Assembly (NCBI RefSeq): GCF_001578805.1
Contig: NZ_KQ969157.1
Coordinates: 268,160-310,426, forward strand
Reading direction: 5' to 3'
Source of the DNA: Streptococcus sp. DD10
Lineage (GTDB): Bacteria; Bacillota; Bacilli; Lactobacillales; Streptococcaceae
DNA: 42,267 nt
Under the pieces are notes generated by a model that made no database searches, had not been told where the DNA came from, and was given only the letters and a program-made list of their open reading frames with translations. Positions 9,670 through 18,195 of the stretch are shown here, in pieces (within the stretch, counting starts at the first letter, position 1; each line of letters starts with the position of its first letter). The position numbers and the translations under genes are program-made.

Positions 9670-9685
9670 CTTTTAGTTTTTTATC

Positions 9686-9967
9686 AACTTGTAGTGGGAT
9701 CAAGCAAAGATTCACTCTGGAGAGGACAGGTTTCGTCTTCTCTTTTTTTGATGTTGAAAGTTATTAAAATCCTTTTTTAAAGTTTTAAAAGTATCAGAAG
9801 TCAAAAGCATTTCGTTTGATAACTTTGATTGGTAATTATTTTCTATCCTCTCTTTTTCTAATGATGGTTTTTAACTTTTCATTTTAGGTTTATGGAATTT
9901 TTCATACAAGAAAATAGGCTCCACAATTCCTACAGTGGACTGACCCACTGCAGAAATTATAGAGTCT
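9686..9967 (-). mobile_element. Internally deleted ISL3-family element remnant
   Basis: On the minus strand about 9850-9690 translates, across stop codons, to recognisable pieces of an ISL3 transposase C-terminus: VIKRNAFDF near the conserved NxIKxIKRNAFGFRNF block and SKKEKTKPVLSRVNLCLIP at the end. The terminus-like string TTGTAGTGGG lies at 9690-9699. The other end of the remnant is a 50-base palindrome. Most of the transposase gene is gone and what remains has stops and indels. It fills the roughly 305-base gap between the GST gene and the tautomerase; no other gene is visible there. Confidence 0.65.
9917..9966. repeat. 50-bp palindrome of two facing ISL3-like terminal repeats
   Basis: GGCTCCACAATTCCTACAGTGG and the facing CCACTGCAGAAATTATAGAGTC are imperfect inverted copies separated by six bases. 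A diverged copy of the same palindrome lies at 17578-17627. The unit resembles the GGCTC...TGTAGTGGG ends of ISL3-family elements. Confidence 0.65.
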
Positions 9968-9974
9968 AACTCCT

Positions 9975-10157
9975 TTATTTTGTTCGCATCTCACCCTGTG
10001 GGAAATAGGTTCCCTCTGGCATGTCGTTGATAATAACATGAACAGCTGATTGGGGCGCTCCAGTATTACGAACAACAGCTTCTGTAACTTCTTTAGCGAG
10101 AGCTTTTTTTTGCTCTAAGGTACGACCTTCAAATAAGTCAATTCGAACAAATGGCAT
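9975..10157 (-). CDS. 4-oxalocrotonate tautomerase family protein
   Basis: A 60-residue tautomerase-superfamily subunit. The chosen ATG gives MPFVRIDLFEG, so removal of Met exposes the catalytic Pro1. An alternative start two codons earlier would bury the proline and is rejected. GGAGG lies eight bases before this ATG on the minus strand. Arg near position 11 of the usual fold is not obvious, so the natural substrate is unclear. In mitis-group streptococci such a gene sits divergent to tdk, as here. The 3' end abuts the IS palindrome. Confidence 0.9.
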   Translation of the reverse strand: MPFVRIDLFEGRTLEQKKALAKEVTEAVVRNTGAPQSAVHVIINDMPEGTYFPQGEMRTK

Positions 10158-10203
10158 AAACAATCCTCCAATAGTTTTTCTTCTATTTTACCACATTTTG
10201 TCG

Positions 10204-10232
10204 TTTAAAGCTTTGGAAAATTATGTTATACT
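10204..10232 (+). promoter_or_regulatory. tdk promoter
   Basis: TTTAAA (10204-10209), a 17-base spacer and TATACT (10227-10232), with TG one base before the -10 making it extended. It would drive the tdk to tsaC run of genes. Confidence 0.55.
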
Positions 10233-10270
10233 AGAATGTAGCAAAAATTAGAAATGGATATAAAGAAAGC

Positions 10271-10870
10271 ATGGCACAGTTGTATTACCGTTATGGAACC
10301 ATGAATTCAGGAAAAACCATTGAAATTCTGAAGGTCGCTTATAATTATGAGGAACAAGGGAAAGGTGTCGTGATTATGACCTCAGCTTTAGACACCCGTG
10401 ATGGTGTTGGTTATGTTTCTAGCAGGATTGGAATGAAGCGAAAAGCAATTGCTATTGAGGATACTACGGATATCTTTGGTATGATTCAAAAACTATCTGT
10501 AAAACCTTACTGTGTCTTAATTGATGAAGCACAGTTTCTCAAACGTCATCATGTATATGATTTAGCCCGTGTTGTTGATGAATTAGACATTCCTGTCATG
10601 GCTTTTGGACTAAAAAATGACTTTCGTAATGAACTCTTCGAAGGTTCGAAACACCTCTTGCTTTTAGCAGATAAGATTGATGAAATTAAAACGATCTGTC
10701 AATATTGCTCCAAGAAAGCGACCATGGTTTTGCGAACTCAAGCGGGGATGCCAGTATATGATGGAGAGCAGATTCAAATAGGAGGGCATGAAACCTACAT
10801 TTCAGTTTGCCGTAAACATTATTTTGCACCAATGATAGCATCTAACAAGGAGCAAAACTATGACAATTGA
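10271..10870 (+). CDS. tdk: Thymidine kinase
   Basis: A 199-residue type II thymidine kinase that phosphorylates thymidine to dTMP for salvage. The P-loop is GTMNSGKT (9-16), the catalytic acidic pair is D85-E86 in LIDEAQFL, and the structural zinc ligands C143, C146, C180 and H183 are all present (CQYC, VCRKH). The length is normal. Its last 11 bases overlap the natural start of the next GNAT gene, indicating one transcript. Confidence 0.96.
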   Translation: MAQLYYRYGTMNSGKTIEILKVAYNYEEQGKGVVIMTSALDTRDGVGYVSSRIGMKRKAIAIEDTTDIFGMIQKLSVKPYCVLIDEAQFLKRHHVYDLARVVDELDIPVMAFGLKNDFRNELFEGSKHLLLLADKIDEIKTICQYCSKKATMVLRTQAGMPVYDGEQIQIGGHETYISVCRKHYFAPMIASNKEQNYDN

Positions 10871-11340
10871 ACTTAAAAGATGTTGCAATGGGAAATTATT
10901 TTGATATTTTGAATTTGGATGTCAAGTCATATCAAAAACAATTCATTGCAACCAGCGCAATTAGTTTAGCTGAAGCATATATCTACACTAAAAATGGAGA
11001 TTTTGTAGCACCATTGGCAGTTTATGATAATGATGCAATTATAGGTTTTGTGATGATAGCTTATGATAAAAAGATCGGAATTAGTAGTGGAAATTATTTA
11101 CTATTTCGTTTTATGATTGATAAGGATTTTCAAAATCAAAGATATTTTAAACCAATTATGGATAAAGTACTGGACTATGTTCGGACAGCGCCAGCAGGTT
11201 TAGGCAATAAACTTTGGTTGTCTTATGAACCAGAAAATGAACATGCAAGATCTTGTTACCTCAGTTATGGATTTAAAGAAACTGGGGAAATATTTGAGAA
11301 CGAAGTAGTAGCAATCTATGATTTAATAATTGAGAAATAA
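10867..11340 (+). CDS. GNAT-family acetyltransferase with disrupted 5' end
   Basis: A GNAT N-acetyltransferase of about 157-160 residues, with the acetyl-CoA region [21 protein letters not shown] and the late motif [19 protein letters not shown]. The substrate is unknown. A good ribosome site (AAGGAG, 10847-10852) points to the ATG at 10860, which reads MTIELK and then falls out of frame after the four-A tract at 10875-10878. Deleting one A joins MTIELK to DVAMGNYFD in the main frame. As it stands, translation would need the TTG at 10867 or an internal ATG. The rest of the frame is intact and lies nine bases before prfA. Confidence 0.8.
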   Translation: MNLKDVAMGNYFDILNLDVKSYQKQFIATSAISLAEAYIYTKNGDFVAPLAVYDNDAIIGFVMIAYDKKIGISSGNYLLFRFMIDKDFQNQRYFKPIMDKVLDYVRTAPAGLGNKLWLSYEPENEHARSCYLSYGFKETGEIFENEVVAIYDLIIEK

Positions 11341-11349
11341 GGAGAAAAA

Positions 11350-12429
11350 ATGAACATCTATGATCAACTACAAGCTGTAGAAGACCGATATGAAGAATTA
11401 GGAGAATTGCTGAGTGACCCAGATGTGGTCTCTGATACCAAGCGTTTCATGGAGCTTTCAAAAGAAGAAGCTTCCACTCGTGATACGGTAACAGCCTACC
11501 GTGAGTACAAACAAGTTCTTCAAAACATCATTGATGCTGAAGAGATGATTAAGGAATCAGGCGGAGATGCGGATTTGGAAGAAATGGCCAAACAAGAGCT
11601 TAAGGATGCTAAGTCTGAAAAAGAAGAATACGAAGAGAAACTGAAAATCTTGCTCCTTCCAAAGGATCCAAACGACGACAAAAACATTATCCTAGAAATC
11701 CGTGGAGCAGCTGGTGGCGACGAAGCGGCACTATTTGCGGGTGATTTGCTTCAAATGTACCAAAAATTTGCGGAAGGACAAGGTTGGCGCTTTGAAGTCA
11801 TGGAAGCTTCTTATAATGGAGTTGGCGGGATTAAGGAAGTTGTTGCGATGGTATCAGGTCAATCCGTTTATTCCAAACTTAAGTATGAATCAGGTGCTCA
11901 CCGTGTTCAACGGGTCCCTGTAACAGAAAGTCAAGGTAGGGTGCATACTTCAACTGCAACCGTCCTTATTATGCCAGAAATAGAGGATGTTGAATACGAC
12001 ATCGATCCAAAAGATCTTCGTGTCGACATCTACCATGCCTCTGGTGCTGGTGGACAGAACGTCAATAAGGTTGCGACGGCAGTTCGAATTGTTCATTTGC
12101 CAACTAATATCAAAGTAGAAATGCAGGAAGAGCGTACGCAACAGAAAAATCGGGATAAGGCTATGAAGATTATCCGAGCGCGAGTGGCAGATCATTTTGC
12201 TCAGATTGCCCAAGATGAACAAGACGCCGAGCGGAAATCGACCATTGGTACAGGGGACCGCTCAGAACGGATCCGTACCTACAACTTCCCGCAAAATCGT
12301 GTCACAGACCACCGTATCGGCTTGACTCTTCAAAAACTCGATACCATCTTATCAGGTAAGCTAGATGAAGTGGTTGATGCTCTAGTACTCTATGACCAAA
12401 CGCAAAAACTAGAAGAATTGAATAAGTAA
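11350..12429 (+). CDS. prfA: Peptide chain release factor 1
   Basis: A 359-residue RF1 that recognises UAA and UAG and triggers peptide release on the ribosome. The catalytic GGQ is at 234-236 in [10 protein letters not shown]. The anticodon-like segment [16 protein letters not shown] contains the PxT-type tripeptide of RF1 (PVT), which separates it from RF2. GGAG precedes the ATG. The stop codon TAA shares a base with the prmC start (TAATG), so the release factor and the enzyme that methylates its GGQ glutamine are translationally coupled. Confidence 0.97.
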   Translation: MNIYDQLQAVEDRYEELGELLSDPDVVSDTKRFMELSKEEASTRDTVTAYREYKQVLQNIIDAEEMIKESGGDADLEEMAKQELKDAKSEKEEYEEKLKILLLPKDPNDDKNIILEIRGAAGGDEAALFAGDLLQMYQKFAEGQGWRFEVMEASYNGVGGIKEVVAMVSGQSVYSKLKYESGAHRVQRVPVTESQGRVHTSTATVLIMPEIEDVEYDIDPKDLRVDIYHASGAGGQNVNKVATAVRIVHLPTNIKVEMQEERTQQKNRDKAMKIIRARVADHFAQIAQDEQDAERKSTIGTGDRSERIRTYNFPQNRVTDHRIGLTLQKLDTILSGKLDEVVDALVLYDQTQKLEELNK

Positions 12430-13265
12430 TGAAATTAGTTCAACTGCTAGACTGTTATGAGAAGGAGTTAGTGAAAGTAGGAGAGGAAGCAGAAAGCCTC
12501 TCTTTTGTCTATCGAAGCTTAAAAGGTCTTTCGTTTACTGACTTCGTTTTTGCTCTCCAAGAAGAAATGACGCAAGAGGAAGAAACTTTTGTAAAAGAAA
12601 TTTATCAGCAATTAGCGGCCCATAAGCCAGCTCAATACCTGATTGGTCAGACAGATTTTTATGGGATGACTTTAACAGTAGATGAGCGGGTTTTGATTCC
12701 TCGTCCAGAAACAGAGGAGTTGGTGGAGCTCATCCTCACAGAAAATCCTGAGGAAAATCTTAAGATTCTAGATATCGGGACTGGAAGTGGCGCCATAGCT
12801 CTTGGATTAGCTAAAAACAGACCAGATTGGTCAGTGGCCGCAGCAGATATTTCCCAAGATGCATTAGAGCTTGCATCTGAGAATGCTAAAAATCAAAAAC
12901 TCAATATACTTTTCAAAAAATCTGATTGTTTTGCAGAAATTTCTGAAAAATATGATATAATTGTATCCAATCCACCCTATATCTCTCGAGAAGATGAGTC
13001 AGAGGTTGGTTTGAATGTTTTGCATTCAGAACCTCATCTAGCTCTCTTTGCAGATGAGGATGGCCTAGCTATTTACCGCAGAATTGCGGAAAATGCAAAA
13101 GAATATCTCACAGATGGTGGTAAGATTTACCTTGAAATTGGATACAAGCAAGGTCAAAGTGTTCCTGCGCTTTTTAGGAAACATCTTCCTGAAAAACGGG
13201 TACGAACACTCAAGGACCAATTTGGTCAAGATAGGATGGTTGTAGTTGATGATGGACAGGATTAG
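12429..13265 (+). CDS. prmC: Release-factor glutamine methyltransferase PrmC
   Basis: A 278-residue SAM-dependent N5-glutamine methyltransferase that modifies the GGQ of release factors. The SAM-binding motif LDIGTGSGAIAL lies near 114-125 and the catalytic NPPY is at 181-184. An N-terminal helical substrate-binding domain occupies about residues 1-80, with the linker PAQYLIGQTDFYG. It overlaps prfA by one base and tsaC by about 20 bases. Confidence 0.96.
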   Translation: MKLVQLLDCYEKELVKVGEEAESLSFVYRSLKGLSFTDFVFALQEEMTQEEETFVKEIYQQLAAHKPAQYLIGQTDFYGMTLTVDERVLIPRPETEELVELILTENPEENLKILDIGTGSGAIALGLAKNRPDWSVAAADISQDALELASENAKNQKLNILFKKSDCFAEISEKYDIIVSNPPYISREDESEVGLNVLHSEPHLALFADEDGLAIYRRIAENAKEYLTDGGKIYLEIGYKQGQSVPALFRKHLPEKRVRTLKDQFGQDRMVVVDDGQD

Positions 13266-13851
13266 ACAAGAGTTGGAAATGGGTGGGGCTGTTGTTCTAC
13301 CAACCGAGACGGTTTACGGTCTTTTTGCTAAGGCCTTAGATGAAAAAGCTGTCGACCATGTTTACCAGCTCAAACGTCGTCCTAGAGAAAAGGCACTCAA
13401 TCTTAATGTCGCTTCTCTTGAGGACATCTTGCACTTTTCAAAGAATCAGCCAACTTATCTCCAAAAACTTGTAGAGGCCTTTTTACCGGGTCCCTTGACC
13501 ATTATCCTCGAAGCTAATGACCGAGTTCCCTATTGGGTCAACTCTGGTCTTGCAACTGTCGGATTTCGGATGCCCAGTCACCCCATTACACTTGATTTGA
13601 TCCGAGAGACAGGTCCTTTGATCGGTCCGTCTGCCAATATTTCAGGTCAGGCAAGTGGCGTAACCTTTGCTCAAATTCTAGAGGACTTTGACCAAGAGGT
13701 TTTGGGGCTGGAGGACGACGCTTTTCTAACTGGACAGGATTCAACTATTTTGGATTTGTCTGGAGACAAGGTGAAAATCTTGCGCCAAGGGGCAATTAAA
13801 CGAGAAGATATTCTTGCTCGGTTGCCAGAGATTTATTTTGAGGAGGCATGA
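13246..13851 (+). CDS. L-threonylcarbamoyladenylate synthase (Sua5/YwlC/TsaC family)
   Basis: A 201-residue YrdC-domain protein that makes threonylcarbamoyl-AMP from threonine, bicarbonate and ATP for t6A37 of tRNAs. Family motifs are PTETVYGLFAKA (about 19-30), KRRPREKALN and GPSANISGQ (about 127-135). It is the short form without the extra Sua5 C-terminal domain. The start lies inside the end of prmC; either of two adjacent ATGs (13246 or 13249) could be used. The next GNAT gene starts one base after its stop. Confidence 0.92.
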   Translation: MMMDRIRQELEMGGAVVLPTETVYGLFAKALDEKAVDHVYQLKRRPREKALNLNVASLEDILHFSKNQPTYLQKLVEAFLPGPLTIILEANDRVPYWVNSGLATVGFRMPSHPITLDLIRETGPLIGPSANISGQASGVTFAQILEDFDQEVLGLEDDAFLTGQDSTILDLSGDKVKILRQGAIKREDILARLPEIYFEEA

Positions 13852-13852
13852 A

Positions 13853-14284
13853 ATGCTAAGAAATTTAAGAGAAACTGATGTAAAAGCTATATGTGAGATC
13901 AACCAAGATGCTTTGGGTTATTCTTTTAGTCCAGAGGACACAGCTAGTCAACTAGCTAGACTGTCTCAGGATTCTCATCATTTCCTACTTGGCTATGAGG
14001 ATGAAGCCAGCCATGTCCTACTTGGATATGTCCATGCTGAAGTTTATGAATCCCTCTATTCCAAAGCAGGTTTTAATATTTTAGGCTTAGCGGTTTCGCC
14101 TCAAGCACAAGGGCAAGGTATCGGTAAAAGCTTACTGCAAGGGTTGGATCAAGAAGCAAAAAGACGTGGTTATGGGTTTATCCGCTTAAATTCTGCCGAT
14201 CATCGTCTGGGTGCTCATGCATTTTATGAAAAAGTTGGTTATACTTGTGATAAAATGCAGAAACGGTTTATTCGCATCTTTTAG
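13853..14284 (+). CDS. GNAT acetyltransferase, RimI-like
   Basis: A 143-residue GNAT protein. The acetyl-CoA-binding motif A is seen in LGLAVSPQAQGQGIGKSLLQGL (about residues 80-101), with the Q/RxxGxG/A loop QGQGIGKS, and motif B in LNSADHRLGAHAFYEKVGY. The chosen ATG follows AGGAGG at the end of tsaC; a longer in-frame extension into tsaC is not needed. Its place after tsaC and prmC is a conserved streptococcal arrangement, but the substrate (protein N-terminus or small molecule) cannot be told. Confidence 0.85.
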   Translation: MLRNLRETDVKAICEINQDALGYSFSPEDTASQLARLSQDSHHFLLGYEDEASHVLLGYVHAEVYESLYSKAGFNILGLAVSPQAQGQGIGKSLLQGLDQEAKRRGYGFIRLNSADHRLGAHAFYEKVGYTCDKMQKRFIRIF

Positions 14285-14343
14285 TTTATTTTCTTATTGA
14301 AAAACAAACCAAAGGACCAGTCACACTATAAAGGAGAAGACCT

Positions 14344-15600
14344 ATGATTTTTGACAAAGACGATTTTAAAGCATACGATACTGATCTCTGGAATGCTATT
14401 GCCAAAGAAGAAGAACGCCAACAAAACAACATTGAGTTAATTGCTTCCGAAAACGTTGTTTCCAAGGCTGTTATGGCAGCTCAAGGGTCTATCTTGACAA
14501 ACAAATATGCCGAGGGTTACCCAGGACGCCGTTATTATGGTGGAACCGATGTAGTAGACGTGGTAGAAACCCTAGCTATTGAACGTGCAAAAGAAATTTT
14601 CGGTGCCAAATTCGCCAATGTCCAACCTCATTCTGGAAGCCAAGCCAACTGTGCGGCTTACATGGCCTTGATTGAGCCAGGTGATACCGTTATGGGGATG
14701 GATTTGGCAGCAGGTGGACACTTGACCCACGGAGCTCCAGTTAGCTTCTCTGGTCAAACCTACAACTTTGTTTCCTATAGTGTGGATCCTGAAACGGAAC
14801 TTTTGGACTTTGATGCTATCTTGAAACAAGCCCAAGAAGTCAAACCAAAACTAATCGTAGCAGGTGCTTCAGCCTATTCTCAAATTATCGACTTCTCAAA
14901 ATTCCGTGAAATTGCTGATGCTGTTGGGGCTAAGCTCATGGTGGACATGGCTCATATCGCTGGTTTGGTAGCAGCTGGTCTTCACCCAAGTCCAGTACCA
15001 TACGCTCATATCACTACAACAACAACCCACAAAACCCTTCGTGGACCTCGTGGTGGCTTGATTTTGACAAATGATGAGGATCTAGCTAAGAAAATCAACT
15101 CAGCTATTTTCCCTGGTATTCAAGGCGGTCCTTTAGAGCATGTTGTGGCTGCTAAGGCCGTTTCCTTCAAAGAAGTTTTGGACCCAGCCTTCAAAGAATA
15201 TGCTGTAGCTGTCATCAAAAATAGCCAAGCTATGGCTCAAGTCTTTCTGCAAGATCCTGACTTCCGTGTGATTTCAGGTGGCACTGAAAACCACCTCTTC
15301 CTTGTCGATGTGACCAAGGTAGTGGAAAATGGAAAGGTGGCCCAAAACCTGCTGGATGAAGTCCATATCACTCTCAACAAAAACTCCATCCCTTATGAAA
15401 CCTTGTCCCCATTTAAGACTAGTGGGATTCGTATCGGATCTGCAGCCATTACTGCACGTGGATTTGGTGAAGAAGAAAGTCGCAAAGTGGCTGAACTTAT
15501 CATTAAAACCCTTAAGAATGCAGGAAATGAAGCTGTCTTAGAAGAAGTGAGAAGTGAAGTCAAAGCGTTGACAGATGCCTTCCCACTATACGAGGACTAA
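14344..15600 (+). CDS. glyA: Serine hydroxymethyltransferase
   Basis: A 418-residue PLP enzyme interconverting serine plus tetrahydrofolate with glycine plus 5,10-methylene-tetrahydrofolate, a main source of one-carbon units. The PLP lysine is K230 in [14 protein letters not shown]. Other family blocks are [21 protein letters not shown] and [16 protein letters not shown] precedes the ATG. Codon use is more biased than in the flanking genes, as expected for a highly expressed enzyme. The following NA37 gene starts eight bases downstream. Confidence 0.97.
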   Translation: MIFDKDDFKAYDTDLWNAIAKEEERQQNNIELIASENVVSKAVMAAQGSILTNKYAEGYPGRRYYGGTDVVDVVETLAIERAKEIFGAKFANVQPHSGSQANCAAYMALIEPGDTVMGMDLAAGGHLTHGAPVSFSGQTYNFVSYSVDPETELLDFDAILKQAQEVKPKLIVAGASAYSQIIDFSKFREIADAVGAKLMVDMAHIAGLVAAGLHPSPVPYAHITTTTTHKTLRGPRGGLILTNDEDLAKKINSAIFPGIQGGPLEHVVAAKAVSFKEVLDPAFKEYAVAVIKNSQAMAQVFLQDPDFRVISGGTENHLFLVDVTKVVENGKVAQNLLDEVHITLNKNSIPYETLSPFKTSGIRIGSAAITARGFGEEESRKVAELIIKTLKNAGNEAVLEEVRSEVKALTDAFPLYED

Positions 15601-15607
15601 TATTTTT

Positions 15608-16582
15608 ATGGACATTTATATTAAGAAAGCTATTATCCATCAGTTCAGTCCGGATGATACCGAGCTGTTTCTAGCGGATAAGTTTCTCAATATCACTCCA
15701 AAAATCGAGGAATACCTACGCAAAAAAATCGAACGCGTGTATTCAGATGAAGCCAAGACTGGGATTTTCGAAGAAGAAAATCCCTTCTTCAATCACATCA
15801 CAGATGATTTGTTGGAGACATCAGTAACACTGGCTAATCTCTGGAAAGAGGAGTTTAGCATTTCTGAAAATCTCAAGACCAATGACTTGGTTTTTGTTCA
15901 GTTTTCTAAAGAAGGCGTGGAACATTTCGCTTTCTTGCGCATTGCTCTGCGTGAGACCTTGACCCACCTCGGTGGAGAAGTTGATAATCCAATCAAGCTG
16001 ACTCAGAATAACCTGCCTGGATTTGGAACGGGGGCTGATGAGGCCTTGGTGGTCAATCTTCAAAATCGCAAGTACCACCTCATCGAGAAACGCATCAAGT
16101 ACAATGGGACTTTTTTGAACTACTTTTCAGACAATCTCCTTGCCGTTGCCCCTAAGATTTCACCAAAGAAATCCATCAAGGAGCTGGAAAAAACGGCCCA
16201 GAGAATTGCTGAAACTTTTAACACAGATGACTTCCAATTTCAATCCAAGGTCAAATCAGCGATTTTCAACAATCTGGAAGAAAGCAATGAACTGTCTCCT
16301 GAGAAATTGGCTAACGACCTTTTTGATAACAATCTGACAGCTCGATTGAGCTTTATTGACCAAGTCAAAGAAGCCGTGCCAGAACCAGTTCAGTTCGATG
16401 AAATTGATGCCAGCAGGCAGCTTAAGAAATTTGAAAACCAAAAACTCTCCTTGTCAAATGGAATTGAGCTCATCGTTCCCAATAACGTCTATCAAGACGC
16501 CGAGTCTGTTGAGTTTATCCAAAACGACAATGGAACTTATTCTATCTTAATCAAAAATATCGAGGATATTCAAAGTAAATAA
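15608..16582 (+). CDS. Nucleoid-associated protein, NA37/YejK family
   Basis: A 324-residue protein beginning [17 protein letters not shown], a typical N-terminus of the NA37/YejK nucleoid-associated family. The family hallmarks [21 protein letters not shown] and the central [28 protein letters not shown] are visible. E. coli YejK binds the nucleoid and topoisomerases; the function in streptococci is not established. The start at 15608 fits the family better than an earlier in-frame codon inside glyA. Its stop overlaps or touches the pmp23 start (TAATG). Confidence 0.85.
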   Translation: MDIYIKKAIIHQFSPDDTELFLADKFLNITPKIEEYLRKKIERVYSDEAKTGIFEEENPFFNHITDDLLETSVTLANLWKEEFSISENLKTNDLVFVQFSKEGVEHFAFLRIALRETLTHLGGEVDNPIKLTQNNLPGFGTGADEALVVNLQNRKYHLIEKRIKYNGTFLNYFSDNLLAVAPKISPKKSIKELEKTAQRIAETFNTDDFQFQSKVKSAIFNNLEESNELSPEKLANDLFDNNLTARLSFIDQVKEAVPEPVQFDEIDASRQLKKFENQKLSLSNGIELIVPNNVYQDAESVEFIQNDNGTYSILIKNIEDIQSK

Positions 16583-17184
16583 TGTTTAAATTGATACGTA
16601 GAATACTAGTTCTCCTTTTTCTACTATTTGTCGGTTACAAAACAGCCCAAGTGTATCAAAATGTAAAGCAAGTTATGACTTATAGAAGCGTAGTCAGAGA
16701 AGTTTTAGCAGAACAGGATACACAAGCAAATGAAGAACTAATTTTGGCCATGATTTATACTGAAACTAAAGGACAATCAGTAGATTTGATGCAATCTAGT
16801 GAATCTATCTCTGGACAAACGAATACGATCACAGATAACAAGACAAGCATTCGTCAAGGAATTCAAACTTTATCTGATAATCTAAATAAAGCGACAAGTG
16901 CAAACGTAGATGCATGGACAGCAGTTCAGGCTTACAATTTTGGAAGTGGATACATTGATTATGTTTCTCAAAATGGTGGAGAAAATACATTAGATGTGGC
17001 CAAAACCTACTCGAAGGAAGTAGTAGCACCCAGTTTGGGAAATTTAGAAGGGCAGACTTATTTTTATCTCAATCCAATCGCACTATTAAACGGAGCAGAG
17101 CTATATGTTAATGGAGGAAACTATTACTATTCACGCCAAGTACAACTCAATCTTTATATCATGAAACTGATGAATTGGTTCTAG
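16582..17184 (+). CDS. pmp23: Membrane-anchored lysozyme-like lytic transglycosylase (Pmp23-like)
   Basis: A 200-residue protein with an N-terminal membrane anchor (about 7-19, [13 protein letters not shown]) and an extracellular goose-lysozyme-like domain. Catalytic Glu is E61 in [11 protein letters not shown], and the substrate groove is suggested by LMQSSES and [18 protein letters not shown]. The best-known relative is pneumococcal Pmp23, implicated in peptidoglycan turnover and division-septum shape, which also follows the glyA/NA37 pair. It starts on the last base of the preceding stop. No good terminator follows immediately; an IS-derived hairpin lies about 220 bases downstream. Confidence 0.85.
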   Translation: MFKLIRRILVLLFLLFVGYKTAQVYQNVKQVMTYRSVVREVLAEQDTQANEELILAMIYTETKGQSVDLMQSSESISGQTNTITDNKTSIRQGIQTLSDNLNKATSANVDAWTAVQAYNFGSGYIDYVSQNGGENTLDVAKTYSKEVVAPSLGNLEGQTYFYLNPIALLNGAELYVNGGNYYYSRQVQLNLYIMKLMNWF

Positions 17185-17357
17185 TAAAAAAGAGTTGTTT
17201 TGTACAGCATAACCACAATTTATTAAACTTTCTAGAATTATGTAAAATGTGCTAGATAGCTAAGAAAGTTAAACTTAAAAACTTTTCATGAAAAAAACAC
17301 TATTTAATTAATTTTTACTAGTTCAAGACTGATTATACATGAAGAACTAAGAATGGG
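17185..17357. other. AT-rich intergenic stretch without recognisable gene
   Basis: About 170 bases of AT-rich sequence after pmp23 with several stops in every frame. I see no RNA structure or promoter I would defend. It leads into the ISL3-type remnant. Confidence 0.5.
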
Positions 17358-17402
17358 AGCTCTTTGCCAATTGTAGTGGGTAGATGAAAACATAAATGTT
17401 AA

Positions 17403-17432
17403 AAGGAGCAGAGTCATCTGCTTCTTTTTTTA
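17403..17432 (+). terminator. Terminator inside the ISL3-type remnant
   Basis: GGAGCAGA-GTCA-TCTGCTTC with one G-T pair, followed by seven Ts. It would end transcripts from the glyA-pmp23 side before the NAD operon. Confidence 0.7.
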
Positions 17433-17577
17433 ACATTTCAAACATCAAAACGGACATTTTAGAAAAAATAATCTTTCCTTTATTTTAGAATTGTTCATCT
17501 TTGTTTCATATGATTCTTTACAATGAGTTGTTTTTCACTTTTATTATAGGTTTTATGGGACCTTTTCTAAACAAATA

Positions 17578-17627
17578 GGCTTCATAATTTCTGAAGTAGC
17601 TTTACCTACTACAGAAATTATAGAGTC
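17578..17627. repeat. 50-bp palindrome, second copy
   Basis: GGCTTCATAATTTCTGAAGTAG faces CTACTACAGAAATTATAGAGTC with a short central loop. It is a diverged copy of the palindrome at 9917-9966. Confidence 0.6.
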
Positions 17628-17709
17628 TTGATTTTAGATTAAATTGTAATTAGACGATTTAGTTACTTTCAAAATTAGTCCTATTTTTTATAAAAAATTA
17701 TAAAAATAC

Positions 17710-17737
17710 TTGACAAAACAAAAATATAAATTATAAT
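17710..17737 (+). promoter_or_regulatory. Promoter of the nadR-pnuC-nrtR operon
   Basis: TTGACA (17710-17715), a 16-base spacer, and TATAAT (17732-17737). The inverted repeat ATTATA-N7-TATAAT (17730-17748) overlaps the -10 and is the best candidate operator for the operon's own NrtR-like regulator, though the AT-rich context makes it a weak call. Confidence 0.7.
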
Positions 17738-17778
17738 AAAAATATAATCAAATATATAAAAAAATAAAAAGGTGGATT

Positions 17779-18195
17779 ATGAGAGAAAAAGTAGCTGTAG
17801 TATTTGGAACTTTTGCTCCTTTACATCAAGGACATATTGATCTAATTCAAGAGGCGAAACGATACTATGATAGAGTTCGTGTGATTGTTTCTGGTTTTGA
17901 TGGTGATCGTGGGCAAGAAGTTGGATTAACTTTACAAAAACGTTTTCGATATATCAGGGAGACTTTTAGGGATGATGAATTAACTGAAGTATTTAAGTTG
18001 AATGAGACTGATTTTCCTCGATATCCTTTAGGATGGGGATTATGGTTACCAGCTCTGCTTGAGTTAATCCATTATAATCCACAAGGAGAGGAATTGATTT
18101 TTTTGTTGGAGAAGCTGACTATAAAAAGGAGCTTGAAAATCGTGGTTTTACTTGTTGCCTTGAAGAAAGACAATTTGGTATTTCTGCAACTATGA
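17779..18195 (+). CDS. nadR: NadR N-terminal half: NMN adenylyltransferase domain (frame broken)
   Basis: This is the nucleotidyltransferase half of a normally about 350-residue bifunctional NadR, which turns NMN plus ATP into NAD. The adenylyltransferase signature GTFAPLHQGH is at 10-19. Similarity holds through HYNPQGEELIF (about residue 108), after which the frame runs into 30 unrelated residues and a stop. Restoring one T in the seven-T tract at 18098-18104 continues as FVGEADYKKELENRG into the kinase half without further defects. GGTGG precedes the ATG. Either a pseudogene, a base error, or a genuinely split or slippage-rescued gene. Confidence 0.85.
   Translation: MREKVAVVFGTFAPLHQGHIDLIQEAKRYYDRVRVIVSGFDGDRGQEVGLTLQKRFRYIRETFRDDELTEVFKLNETDFPRYPLGWGLWLPALLELIHYNPQGEELIFLLEKLTIKRSLKIVVLLVALKKDNLVFLQL

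Larger units (their letters stand above)
17358..17627. mobile_element. Internally deleted ISL3-type element with both ends
   Basis: About 270 bases bounded by an ISL3-like end (GCTCTTTGCCAATTGTAGTGGG, starting about 17358) and by a 50-base palindrome at 17578-17627. The first 120 bases are a clear relative of 41653-41775: the shared core contains the GGAGCAGAGTCATCTGC hairpin and AAAACGGACATTTTAGAAAA. The second half shares the (A)GGTTTTATGG...AAATAGGC...AGAAATTATAGAGTC string with 9886-9967. No transposase coding sequence survives. Confidence 0.6.

Noticed and set aside
12429..13265. Possible frame error in prmC caused by its overlaps with both neighbours
   Set aside because: Both overlaps are short, the SAM and NPPY motifs are in one frame, and the arrangement is normal for streptococci.
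13814..13852. A longer start for the second GNAT protein
   Set aside because: It translates the end of tsaC in another frame; AGGAGG and homology favour the ATG at 13853.
15575..15607. A longer start for the NA37 protein inside glyA
   Set aside because: The family N-terminus [12 protein letters not shown] begins at 15608, and the extension is out-of-frame glyA sequence.
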